NCBI RefSeq assembly: GCF_030681155.1
Contig: NZ_JAUXXE010000053.1
Span: forward strand, 1-64,000
Length of the DNA stretch: 64,000 bases
Source: Phenylobacterium sp.
GTDB taxonomy: Bacteria; Pseudomonadota; Alphaproteobacteria; Caulobacterales; Caulobacteraceae
Direction of reading: 5' to 3'
Shown here one piece after another: positions 7,320 to 16,203 of the stretch (positions are counted from its first letter, which is position 1; each line of letters opens with the position of its first letter). The position numbers were made by a program, and so were the translations under genes. Under the pieces are notes generated by a model. That model made no database searches. It was given only the letters and a program-made list of their open reading frames with translations, and had not been told where the DNA came from.

Positions 7320-9316
7320 TTACTCGTACTCGCGCGGGTTACCTTGATGAACGGAACGACAAGTTCCTCCACGGAGAGGCCGCCGTGCGCGACGATCGGC
7401 TCGCCCTTCTGGACAAAGGCGCCGCGGCCGCCGGCGAACAGTGGCAAGAAGTCAGCGGGCAATCCGGCGATATCAAGCCGGAACGCTTGGATATCCCCAG
7501 GCGTAGATGCGGCAAGTGCCTCGCTTCGATAGGTTCGGACACGCTCGCCCCGAAGTTCGGTCGCAACGCCCTGATTGAGACGGCCTATACCGACGGCCTC
7601 GACGTTGCCGTGGTCTGCCGTCAGATAGACATGAAATCCCTTCTCAAGGAGCATGCCGAACAGACGCTCGACGAATCCCGACTCGCACCAAGAGGCGATC
7701 TGACTTGCTATTCCGCGCTTTCCGAGAACGGCACCGTGGACGATCTCGTCTATCGTGTCGACAACGATTCCCGCCGCCTTGACCGTCGGATCGGCGATTG
7801 CGACTTCGACCTCAGCCAGCTGCTCCGTCCGTTTGACGCCCTTCCGGTAGAGAACCTCATTCGCGCGAAGTCCATGATCCTGCCAGAACCGAGACCAGAG
7901 CGTCGGCTCCTGTGACGTGGTTTCGATGGAGTTGGCGAATTCTCTTGGTTTCAGGCCCGAGAACAATGCCTGGCGGGAGACGGACGTGAGCGTCGGCAAC
8001 CAAGCGAAACAGGCATTCTCCTCGAACGCGAGCTCGGGCGCCCTTTGTTCCACGTACTCCCGGATCTGGGCCCATTGGTCCATCGCCAAACCGTCGAATA
8101 CGAGCAGGGCCACACGGATCTCGCCGGCGTCGCGACGCAGCGAGAGGAAGCGCGGCACGTGATGCACCATCACCGGTCCCTTGGCAGCCGGTAGCGATGG
8201 CAAATCGGCGTAGTGCACGGCCGCCCATTCACGAAGACGTTCGTCGGCCGCCTTCTGCACGTCGAGAATCTGATCGCCAATCGGTGCGGCTTGAGCGGGC
8301 GCCAGACTGTGAAAGCGGAAAATCACCTCTCCCAGACGGCGAGACACCTGCGCCCAATCCCGATGGGAAGCTTCTGTGCCGGGCAATGAGTCGGCAAGAC
8401 GCGAAGCGCCCTCCGTCACAAGCTTCGCCAAGGCGTCCGGGTCCTCAACGAGACCAACCCTCGCCCACTCCGGTATGCCCGCAGGCCGTCCCTCGATCGT
8501 CAGTGGATGAAGCGTGCCGTCGAGGAACATCGAATCGACCAATACCCTGACGTCGGGATGTTCGAACGGGATGATTGGAGCGGCTTCGCGATCAGTCGCA
8601 GCGGGGTCGACTGGTCGCGAGCCGGTGACGCCATTCCGGGCGAGAAACTGGTCCCAAGCGTCTTGCACCACCCTCAGGAAATAACCTTTCGACGAGAACA
8701 GTTCGTTGAGCCGCAGGTCTTTGAACGGACCGTGCCCATCGAGAACGCTCGCGACGTGACTGGCGAAAACCGGCGGAAGCACCTTGTCGCTAAAATGTAG
8801 GCGCAACAGCTCGCGCCAAAGAGCTTCGGGCCGGGATATCAGGTACGGGCTCACGCCGAAGATGTGCGTGAGGATGAAATCCTTCGTCCCGGCTTCACCG
8901 AGCGTCTGGGCCGCATGTTTCGACTGAGCGTCGAACAGCGCCTCAAGATGCTCGGATCCGATCTGCCGCACGACGGCATAGCTGAGCTTCGGAAAGAGGT
9001 CCGCCAGGCTGAGGCTGACTCGCCGGCCGTCGCGCAGGTAGTCCCACGGCAGATCGTCGACGGCGCCGCTGCGGAGATGAAGCACCAACGCCTCAGCCGG
9101 ACCGGGTTCGCCTCGATCCCAGGCCGCACGATACCGTTCCTCATAGTCTGTCCGGAACGCCACCGAGTCTTCGAACGGCAGCAGTTCGAAGCCTCGACTG
9201 CGCAGGCTCACGAGAATCTGCTCGTCGAGTAGGACATCGTCGGGGTCCGCTGCGATCCAGAACCGCGAAAGGTCCGACGGAAACTCCTTCAGTATGCGCT
9301 CGATCCACAGGCTCAC
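7316..9316 (-). CDS. pglZ: BREX protein PglZ (alkaline-phosphatase-superfamily domain)
   Basis: A 666-residue PglZ, the hallmark of all BREX systems. The C-terminal half contains the PglZ phosphatase-fold motifs: ALLVFDGLAMDQW (metal-binding Asp), PTLTSVSRQALFSG (the Thr/Ser nucleophile region) and YLTADHGNVEAVG (metal-binding Asp-His). The N-terminal half is the helical region common to type 3 proteins. It starts at GTG 9316, overlapping the helicase stop (GTGA). PglZ is thought to act with BrxC and PglX in recognising or modifying DNA. The gene appears intact. Confidence 0.92.
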   Translation of the reverse strand: MSLWIERILKEFPSDLSRFWIAADPDDVLLDEQILVSLRSRGFELLPFEDSVAFRTDYEERYRAAWDRGEPGPAEALVLHLRSGAVDDLPWDYLRDGRRVSLSLADLFPKLSYAVVRQIGSEHLEALFDAQSKHAAQTLGEAGTKDFILTHIFGVSPYLISRPEALWRELLRLHFSDKVLPPVFASHVASVLDGHGPFKDLRLNELFSSKGYFLRVVQDAWDQFLARNGVTGSRPVDPAATDREAAPIIPFEHPDVRVLVDSMFLDGTLHPLTIEGRPAGIPEWARVGLVEDPDALAKLVTEGASRLADSLPGTEASHRDWAQVSRRLGEVIFRFHSLAPAQAAPIGDQILDVQKAADERLREWAAVHYADLPSLPAAKGPVMVHHVPRFLSLRRDAGEIRVALLVFDGLAMDQWAQIREYVEQRAPELAFEENACFAWLPTLTSVSRQALFSGLKPREFANSIETTSQEPTLWSRFWQDHGLRANEVLYRKGVKRTEQLAEVEVAIADPTVKAAGIVVDTIDEIVHGAVLGKRGIASQIASWCESGFVERLFGMLLEKGFHVYLTADHGNVEAVGIGRLNQGVATELRGERVRTYRSEALAASTPGDIQAFRLDIAGLPADFLPLFAGGRGAFVQKGEPIVAHGGLSVEELVVPFIKVTRASTSK

Positions 9317-12126
9317 GATGCGACCGCCTTGTTCTGGCCGATCCGGAGCATCAGCACCGCGTTCAGGTCGGGCGTGTAAGCCTCGGCGATATCGAGCATC
9401 GCCACGCGAGCTTCATGTTCGGCCAGGAGGCGCTTGCGACGATGATCGCGCACCGTGGCTAGGCCGATGCGGCCAATCGCCTGGCGGCGCGCATCATACG
9501 CGTAACGCTCCCTCTCCCGCTCTTCTCGTAAACGGGCATGGTGTTCTTCCACCAGTTCCGAAAACTGTCGCTCACCCTGAGTGCGCGCCGCACTGTGCGC
9601 CGCCTCGAACCAGCGCGACGCATCGTCCACCAGCGGCGCGGCCGAAAGATCGATGTGCTCGGTCAGTAGCAGGTCCCAGATCCGCTTGGCGGTCGGCATA
9701 AAGGTGCGGCCGTCATCGGCGACGAAGACGCTCAAGAATCTGCGGCGACTGAACCCCTCGGCCGACAGGCTGATCTCCCAGAGGGACCAGGCGCCGTTAA
9801 CCGTATCGGGCAGTCCCCTGATCCGGACTAGCGGGAGCGGCTGCCCCGCCACGCATCTCGGCAATTCGCTGATCACGGCGCGGGCGCGTGGATCTTCCAG
9901 CGTTACCCATTCGAGTTCCGGATGCTCCTCGGCGGTGCGAGCATCGAAGCAGACCCCGGCAGACTCGCTTCCATCTACCCAGCGCACTCGCCAGGCATCG
10001 CCGTGCTTGACGGCGGTTCCGCCGCGCGCCGGCAGCCCTGTGGTTATCGCGCGTTCGAGCCAGAACTGCGCCGGATGATCGCGCCACTTCCGCGCGTCGT
10101 CGGCGTCGAGAACATGGCTGTCGGCAATCAGCTCGCTGCTGCCTTGGCTTTCCGCTAGCGTCGACCGAAGCTGCGAGACGACAGCGTCGCATTCCTTCTC
10201 GATGGCATCCGGGTTCTGGAGCCCCTGGACGAAAAGCTCGTCGAACAGCGGCTCCGTTTCGACCGAGTCCATCACGTCCGCCGCCTTGTCGACACCGAAT
10301 TCCTCGGCGATCACAGCGAGCTTGATTTCCAGAACTTCTCGAACGCGGTGCTCGACCGTGTCCTCGAGCACGAAGTTGAACGCCCGCACGACATGAGGCT
10401 GACCGATGCGGTCGACGCGGCCAATGCGCTGTTCGACTCGCATCGGATTCCACGGCATATCGAAGTTGACGATTACGTGGCAGAATTGAAGGTTCAGACC
10501 CTCGCCACCGGCGTCCGTCGAGATCAATATGCGCACGTCGCGCGCGAATGCCTGCTGCGCCTTGGTGCGTGCGTCGAGATCCATGCCGCCGTTCAGAGTG
10601 GCGACGGAAAAGCCCCGGCTCTCAAAGAATTCCGCCATCATCGCCTGCGTCGGAACGAACTCAGTGAACACAAGCAGCTTCAGCGCCGGCTCGTTCTCCT
10701 CTTGCTGCAACTTGTAGATCAGCTCGAGCAGCGCTTCGGCCTTCGCATCCGTACCCTGGCTCTCGGTCGCACGCGCGAGCTCCAGCAGCGTGTCGACCTC
10801 GGCTTTTTCCATCTCCCAGCCCTTCGCCTGCACGGCGATATCCACTTGAGCCTGGCCGTCGAGTTCAGCCCATTCCTCGACGTCGACCGCATCAAACAAC
10901 GAGGGCTGGACTTGCGGCTGATCGAGGAGAGCCTGCCGTTTCTCAAGCGTGGTCCGGATGGCCGCCGTGCTGGATGTCACCAAGCGCTGCATCAGGATCA
11001 TCAGGAAGCCGATATGGCGCTGCTTCGCCGCCATAGCCTGGTTGTAGCCGTGGCGCACATAATCGGTGACGGCTTCATAGAGCCGTTGCTGAGCGGCATG
11101 GCGATCCTGCCATGCAACGGCGTGAAGCCGGGTCACCCGCGGCTTAAAGAGTGGTTGACCTTCCGCATCGATCGCGGCGCGCTTTTCGGTGCGAATTACG
11201 AAGGGGCGCACCCGGTCGCGGTTGACGCTGTTTTCATCGGGGAAGGAATCCCGATCAACCAGCTGCATCAGCCGCATGAACTGGTCGGTTTTGCCCTGAT
11301 GTGGGGTGGCGGAAAGGAGCAGCAGATAGGGCGCGGCCTCTGCCAACGCCGCGCCCAGCTTGTAGCGAGCCACCTGTTCCGTGCTGCCGCCCATGCGGTG
11401 CGCCTCGTCGATAATAACGAGGTCCCAGGACGCCGAAACAAGATCCTCGAACCGCTCCCGGTTGTAGGTGCTGAGCTGCTCTATGCTCCAGCCGCGCCGG
11501 CCTTCAAGCGGTTTCACAGAATCCAGCGAGCAGATTACCTGGTCATGCAAACGCCAGAGGTTCTCCTCATCGTTCCGCCACTGCCGGAACGCCGACAGCT
11601 CCGCCGGCTCGACGAATTGCAGCGTTTCGCCGAAGTGTAGCCGCATTTCGGTCTGCCACTGGCGAACCAGTCCCTTCGGCGCCACGACCAGGACACGACG
11701 GGCCATGCCGCGCAGCTTAAGCTCGCGCAGGATCAGCCCGGCCTCGATCGTCTTACCTAGCCCGACCTCATCCGCCAGCAGGTAGCGGATCCGGTCGCGA
11801 CTCATTGCGCGATTCAGAGCATAAAGCTGGTGCGGCAGCGGAACGACGCTGGACTGGATCGGCGCCAAAAGGAGGTTGTCCTCCAGCGCATCGAGAAGTT
11901 TGGCCGCCGCCGCCGTGTGGAGGATGTGCTCTACGGTCGGCTGAATCGAATCCAGCGCGATCAGGTCTCGGGCGCGGGCGCGAACAATGGCGTCCTTTGC
12001 TGGAAGCCAGACGCGATACGCGGTCTCGCCCCACACATCCTGTCGTTCGACGACCCGGCATGGCCCCGCATGACGCTCATGCCAGCACCAGTCGCCGACG
12101 TTGTGCCCGCCGTCCCCATGCGTCAC
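9313..12126 (-). CDS. brxHII: BREX SNF2-like helicase BrxHII
   Basis: A 937-residue superfamily 2 helicase. Motifs in order: ADEVGLGKTIEAGL (Walker A, about residue 120), APKGLVRQW, VIIDEAHRMGG (DEAH box, about 240), LSATPHQGKTD, then in the second RecA fold ISTDAGGEGLNLQF and EQRIGRVDRIGQ (motif VI). The C-terminal 300 residues are charged and probably coiled (REERERERYAYDARRQ). This architecture and its place between pglX and pglZ match BrxHII of BREX type 3. It starts at GTG 12126, overlapping the pglX stop (GTGA), and ends in a GTGA overlap with pglZ. It is intact. Confidence 0.9.
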   Translation of the reverse strand: MTHGDGGHNVGDWCWHERHAGPCRVVERQDVWGETAYRVWLPAKDAIVRARARDLIALDSIQPTVEHILHTAAAAKLLDALEDNLLLAPIQSSVVPLPHQLYALNRAMSRDRIRYLLADEVGLGKTIEAGLILRELKLRGMARRVLVVAPKGLVRQWQTEMRLHFGETLQFVEPAELSAFRQWRNDEENLWRLHDQVICSLDSVKPLEGRRGWSIEQLSTYNRERFEDLVSASWDLVIIDEAHRMGGSTEQVARYKLGAALAEAAPYLLLLSATPHQGKTDQFMRLMQLVDRDSFPDENSVNRDRVRPFVIRTEKRAAIDAEGQPLFKPRVTRLHAVAWQDRHAAQQRLYEAVTDYVRHGYNQAMAAKQRHIGFLMILMQRLVTSSTAAIRTTLEKRQALLDQPQVQPSLFDAVDVEEWAELDGQAQVDIAVQAKGWEMEKAEVDTLLELARATESQGTDAKAEALLELIYKLQQEENEPALKLLVFTEFVPTQAMMAEFFESRGFSVATLNGGMDLDARTKAQQAFARDVRILISTDAGGEGLNLQFCHVIVNFDMPWNPMRVEQRIGRVDRIGQPHVVRAFNFVLEDTVEHRVREVLEIKLAVIAEEFGVDKAADVMDSVETEPLFDELFVQGLQNPDAIEKECDAVVSQLRSTLAESQGSSELIADSHVLDADDARKWRDHPAQFWLERAITTGLPARGGTAVKHGDAWRVRWVDGSESAGVCFDARTAEEHPELEWVTLEDPRARAVISELPRCVAGQPLPLVRIRGLPDTVNGAWSLWEISLSAEGFSRRRFLSVFVADDGRTFMPTAKRIWDLLLTEHIDLSAAPLVDDASRWFEAAHSAARTQGERQFSELVEEHHARLREERERERYAYDARRQAIGRIGLATVRDHRRKRLLAEHEARVAMLDIAEAYTPDLNAVLMLRIGQNKAVAS

Positions 12127-13352
12127 GCATCAGCCTCCATGCGGGTGAGCGCCTGGTCGTACCAGAGGAGCAGCTTCTCGTCTTCCTGGAGCGCCTCTTC
12201 GGGGATCTTCTGGCCGATGCCGATGATGGTCTTGTAGTCCCTGGCCGCCCAAGCGTTCTTGAAGCCCGCGCGCAACACCTCGAGGCGGAACTCCCTGAGC
12301 CGCCGGCCTGGAGCGCTCCTGTAGACTTCGAACTCCTTCAGGAGCGATCTCTCGCGCTTCTGCTCCAGGTCCTTCGCTTTGCTCGGGTCTGGAACATACC
12401 AGCGGTCCTTACCTTTCGCCTTCAGCCGCGCGTCGTCCTTCTCCAGACCGCGGAGGTCCTTGAAGTTGGTGGACAGATAGCTGTGGATCTGGCTTGGCAC
12501 ATCGCCACTGGCGTCATAGCGAAGGAAGTTGTCCTCAAGGAGCGCAGAAAGCTCAGGCTTCGCCTCATGCTTCTTCCATCCAGCGCCAACCTGCGTGGTG
12601 AACTCCGGGTGAACCTCCTGGTAGGTGGAGGGGCGATTTCGCAGGAAGTCGGTCAGCCAATCAATGGCGCTACGCTCGTCAGCGACGAACAGCTCCATCT
12701 GTGGCGCTTGAGCCACCTGAGCGCGTTTGCGGTCGTATTCGGTGACCTGCTCCGCCAGAAAGATCATACCGTCACGTTCCGGGTAGCGGCTGCGCAGACC
12801 GTCCAGGAATTCCTGGGTTGAAAGTGGCACGGGAATGTCGTGGCGCACAAACCACGCCACCATCCGATCAAAGACGCGGCGCGGATCGCGCTCGACGACG
12901 AATTCCAGCCCACCGTCCTTTGATTTTGAGATAGGTAGCTGGCGCAGATGGGTCTGGACAAAATCCCAGGCCGACTCCGGGGCTGCGCCACGTTCAGCGA
13001 GCCGCTGCTCCAACCCTCCGTTCGGCTTATAGGCAGAGATTACCAAATCCTGCTTTACTGCGGTCGTTGACGTGACTTGTTTGAAGCTGCCTTGCTTCTT
13101 ATCAAGCGCAGATACCTCGGCGACTACGAACCCCGCCTGTTGCAAAGCAAGTTGGATGGCATTCCACACGGCCGCGCGGCTATTCGAAAAGACAACCGTC
13201 ATCCATCTTCCGGGTTTCAAAACACGAAAGTACTCCGAGAACGCCTGCCCTATTAGGCTTTGATATTCGTGTAATCCCTTTTCGCGAACACGATCGATGA
13301 TCGCCTCGGAACCAACATTAGTGAACACGCCATGCCAAGACTCAATGACTTG
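12123..13352 (-). pseudogene. pglX: C-terminal fragment of pglX, split by an insertion sequence
   Basis: These 410 codons (with stop) are the 3' part of the BREX methyltransferase gene. Joined to the fragment beyond the insertion sequence, after removal of the element and one GTTT copy, the reading is ...YYADLN then QVIESWHGV in one frame. It contains the end of the methyltransferase fold (RVLKPGRWMTVVFSNS) and a helical target-recognition region. The stop overlaps the helicase start. An in-frame ATG inside the insertion sequence (13433) could start translation of this fragment with about 24 element-derived residues. On its own it lacks the cofactor and catalytic motifs. Confidence 0.88.
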
Positions 13353-13369
13353 GTTTTGACGTGACCCCC
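13353..13369. repeat. Left end of the IS: target duplication GTTT plus 13-bp inverted repeat
   Basis: GTTT (13353-13356) is followed by the terminal inverted repeat TGACGTGACCCCC (13357-13369). The same 13 bases occur in reverse complement at the other end. A 4-bp duplication is typical of the IS407 group of the IS3 family. Confidence 0.92.
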
Positions 13370-13420
13370 TGAAACTCGGCCAGGAATAACTAGAGTCCGC
13401 CCCAGGAAAGGGACGGACGA

Positions 13421-13687
13421 ATGAAGCGATCAAGGTTCACGGAAGAGCAGATCATCGGGATCCTGCGTGAGCAGGAGGCGGGCGTGCCGGTGTTGGATCT
13501 GTGCAGGAAGCACGGGCTCAGCTCGCCCACCTTCTACAAGTGGAAGGCCAAGTACGGTGGGCTGGACGTGTCGGAGGCCCGGCGTCTCAAGGCGCTGGAG
13601 GACGAGAACGCCAAGCTGAAGCGGATGCTGGCGGACGCCATGCTCGACAATGTCGCGCTGAAGGATCTGCTGGGAAAAAAGTGGTGA
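13421..13687 (+). CDS. IS3-family transposase subunit OrfA
   Basis: An 88-residue OrfA. It has a helix-turn-helix ([14 protein letters not shown], then [19 protein letters not shown]) that binds the terminal repeats, and a leucine-zipper segment ([19 protein letters not shown]) for multimerisation. Its last codons lie on the AAAAAAG slippery site; a -1 shift there fuses it to OrfB to give the full transposase. Confidence 0.93.
   Translation: MKRSRFTEEQIIGILREQEAGVPVLDLCRKHGLSSPTFYKWKAKYGGLDVSEARRLKALEDENAKLKRMLADAMLDNVALKDLLGKKW
13675..13681 (+). promoter_or_regulatory. Programmed -1 frameshift site (A6G) between orfA and orfB
   Basis: The run AAAAAAG is read A-AAA-AAG in the orfA frame, just before its stop. 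Slippage by one base enters the orfB frame. This is the standard mechanism for producing the OrfAB transposase in IS3 elements. Confidence 0.85.
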
Positions 13688-14610
13688 CGCCCGCCGCGCA
13701 TCGGGAGGCTGCGGCGTATCTGCAGTCGACCTACGGGATGAGTGAGCGGCGGGCGTGCCGGGTGATCGGGACCGATCGGAGCAGCGTGCGCTACGAGGCC
13801 ACGCGGCCCGACGACGGAGCGCTGCGGGAGCGGCTGAAGGCCCTGGCCCAGGAGCGCCGCCGGTTTGGCTACCGCCGCCTGCACGTTCTGCTGCGGCGCG
13901 AGGGCCAGGTGGTGAACAAGAAGCGGGTCCAGCGGATCTACCGCGAGGAGCGGCTGACCGTGCGCCGCCGCGGCGGTCGTAAGCGCGCCATGGGCACGCG
14001 TCGGCCGATCGAGACGCCGCTGGCGGCCAACCAGCGCTGGAGCCTGGACTTCGTCTCCGACCAGATGACCGACGGGCGGCGCTTCCGCATCCTGACGGTG
14101 ATCGACAACTGCACGCGCGAGTGCCTGGCCCTGGTCGCCGACACCTCGCTGTCGGGACACAGGGTGGCGCGCGAGCTGGACGCCATCATCGCTCAGCGCG
14201 GGCGCCCGGACATGATCGTCAGCGACAACGGTACGGAACTGACCTCCAACGCCATCCTCGGATGGGCCGATGAAGCCGGCGTCGGCTGGCATTACATCGC
14301 GCCCGGCAAGCCGCAGCAGAACGGCTTCAACGAGAGCTTCAACGGCCGGCTGCGCGACGAGCTGCTGAACGAGACGCTCTTCCGCTCCCTGCCGCATGCC
14401 CGCGCCATGCTTGAGGCTTGGCGGCGGGATTACAACGAAGTCCGGCCGCACTCGAAGCTCGGCTGGATGACGCCCAGGGACTACGCCAGAGCTCTATCCG
14501 GAAAGTCCGGCCGGCACGCTGCGAACCCTGACCTCTCCGCGCGCCGGCCTCTTGCAACACCAGCCGACCAAGGCTCAGATCAACCCAGGACTCTCGTTGT
14601 CGCTGGATGA
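13684..14610 (+). CDS. IS3-family transposase catalytic subunit OrfB (DDE)
   Basis: About 308 residues with the rve integrase core. The catalytic triad is visible: the first Asp in [11 protein letters not shown], the second in [10 protein letters not shown] and the Glu in [16 protein letters not shown]. The N-terminal HTH_21-type segment ([16 protein letters not shown]) is present. GTG 13684 or 13681 are possible independent starts; the functional product is more likely the OrfA-OrfB frameshift fusion. Confidence 0.93.
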   Translation: MTPAAHREAAAYLQSTYGMSERRACRVIGTDRSSVRYEATRPDDGALRERLKALAQERRRFGYRRLHVLLRREGQVVNKKRVQRIYREERLTVRRRGGRKRAMGTRRPIETPLAANQRWSLDFVSDQMTDGRRFRILTVIDNCTRECLALVADTSLSGHRVARELDAIIAQRGRPDMIVSDNGTELTSNAILGWADEAGVGWHYIAPGKPQQNGFNESFNGRLRDELLNETLFRSLPHARAMLEAWRRDYNEVRPHSKLGWMTPRDYARALSGKSGRHAANPDLSARRPLATPADQGSDQPRTLVVAG

Positions 14611-14615
14611 GAAAT

Positions 14616-14632
14616 GGGGGTCACGTCAGTTT
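14616..14632. repeat. Right end of the IS: 13-bp inverted repeat plus target duplication GTTT
   Basis: GGGGGTCACGTCA (14616-14628) is the reverse complement of the left terminal repeat. GTTT (14629-14632) repeats the four bases to the left of the element. Confidence 0.92.
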
Positions 14633-16164
14633 AGATCAGCGTAATAGATGTTTTCTCCGAAAGGAGGATCCGTAAAAATATAGTCAATACTTGAGTCTGG
14701 CAAATTCAGCTTAGCAGCAGTTCCGGTTGAGACGATACTACTTCCTGCAACTGCATGGTTCTGACTGAATGCCGAAATTAGCCGCTTTAGCTTGTTGTCG
14801 TAGGCTTTGAACGGATCAGCCTCCGCAATCTGTGACGGAACATAGAAGACGCCCGTTAGTGGATTGTAGGGAAATGATACTTCTGGCCGATACCGATTAA
14901 GAATCGACATGTTGGTGAAATGGCTATCAAGCCAAAACTTCAGCGCGTTGCGGATCCTTGCATCAGGCTCCTTCTGCGCCTCACCCCAGAGAGCCGACAA
15001 AACATGCGCCTCCCTTGGGAGGTACATGTGATGAATACTGGTTGTATTTGTTGTTTTCATTCGACCAACGCGCGTCATCTGGCAGTCCGGAAGCGTGTGA
15101 GTCGGAAGGTTCTCCGCGAGTCCGAGTTCTTCGACGCGTTTGATCACGTCAATATCATACGAGTCAGGCTTCTTCTCGAACGAGCGCCTGCCGACTGCAT
15201 ACTTAATTAATACGGGAACTCGCCTCGGTCGACGTTCTGTGGTTCCCTTTGGTGTATCAAGGAACGTCTCGAATACGAGATCCATATTCTCTTTTGTTGC
15301 ACTGGCAGAGCAGTGAGGGCAGTCAATCTCCTTTGAAACCGTTTTCGAATCCGGATCAAATGCCTCATCAAAAAATATGATTTCGCCCGCACAGTTGCTG
15401 CACGTAAACACCTCGCTCCACACAGTGAAATCAATACGCCCAGTCGATTTCCCGTCAGTGTGTTTCGTTTCGAACATCCAGCCGAGCTTTTTCTGGACGC
15501 TAGTCAACATGCTCTTGGCCCGCGCCTCAAAGTACGAGACGTCAAATGGAAAATTTAAGCCTGCAGCAATCGAGGTTGCAGCAGGTGAGAGCTCATTGAT
15601 GATGGCCTTTCGTGCTCCCCATTTGGGTGAGCCGAATCCCGCTTTTTTCCATTCGGATTCGATTTGGAGGCGATAGGTTTGTGAGGCTACGCCGCACCAT
15701 TGCGCTGCGATGCCTGTCATTCCAGAGCCGGCAAACCCGTCAAGGACGATATCGCCAGGCTCCGTAAAATGTAGAATAGACGGCACAATCGCTAGGTGTG
15801 GTACTTTCGTGTGATACGAATGTGCTTTATATACGGGGTCTGATTTTCCTATCGAGACATCAATTGCCATAGGCTCGCGCCTATAGTCTTTAGCAGGATC
15901 GTACGGTGTACCCGTCTGTGCAACGAAATCAGGCAGCCAAGGATTTGGGCAAGCGGTGTAGTAGGGCGGATCCGACATCGCGAGGATCGCTTCGTCTGTT
16001 CCCTGCGGAAATCCGTCTTGCTTCCGGAACGTAGTGTCTTTCAGCTTCTCAGCTAACAGCGTCAGGAAGTGCTCCCTACGAGCTTCTTCGCTTGGGAAGG
16101 TCAGGCCGAGGCATTCCACAGAGCCACTGCTCCGTTTTGCATGAGATTGAAGGAGATCATTCAT
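14626..16164 (-). pseudogene. pglX: N-terminal fragment of pglX (BREX adenine methyltransferase), truncated by the IS
   Basis: 512 codons of the type 3 BREX methyltransferase (PglXI), which marks host DNA by N6-adenine methylation and is needed for defence. Visible motifs: AMSDPPYYTACP (DPPY catalytic motif), VLDGFAGSGMTG (S-adenosylmethionine site), a zinc-ribbon-like pair CSNC and CPHC, and a second IFTDPPFGENIYYADLN at the break. The TGA comes from the insertion sequence end. Restored, the gene would encode 921 residues. This fragment has clearly lower GC than its neighbours (22 of 60 bases in 14641-14700), as do about 300 bases across the insertion, suggesting that the methyltransferase domain has a separate origin. 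It starts 39 bases after brxC. Confidence 0.9.
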
Positions 16165-16203
16165 TGGTTTGGTCTCTTTTTGAGCAAGGATCGGTCGGGC
16201 GGC

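Larger units (their letters stand above)
13357..14628 (+). mobile_element. IS3-family insertion sequence, IS407-like, inside pglX
   Basis: A 1272-bp element with perfect 13-bp terminal inverted repeats (TGACGTGACCCCC at both ends), a 4-bp direct repeat GTTT outside them, and two overlapping genes, orfA and orfB, joined by an A6G frameshift site. All parts look intact, so it is probably recent and may still move. It is inserted antisense to pglX, between an Asn and a Gln codon of the methyltransferase domain. Its terminal TGA supplies the stop codon that truncates the upstream pglX fragment. Confidence 0.95.

Noticed and set aside
10348-11640. Plus-strand frame (430 codons) opposite the BREX helicase
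   Set aside because: The opposite strand carries a full set of helicase motifs.
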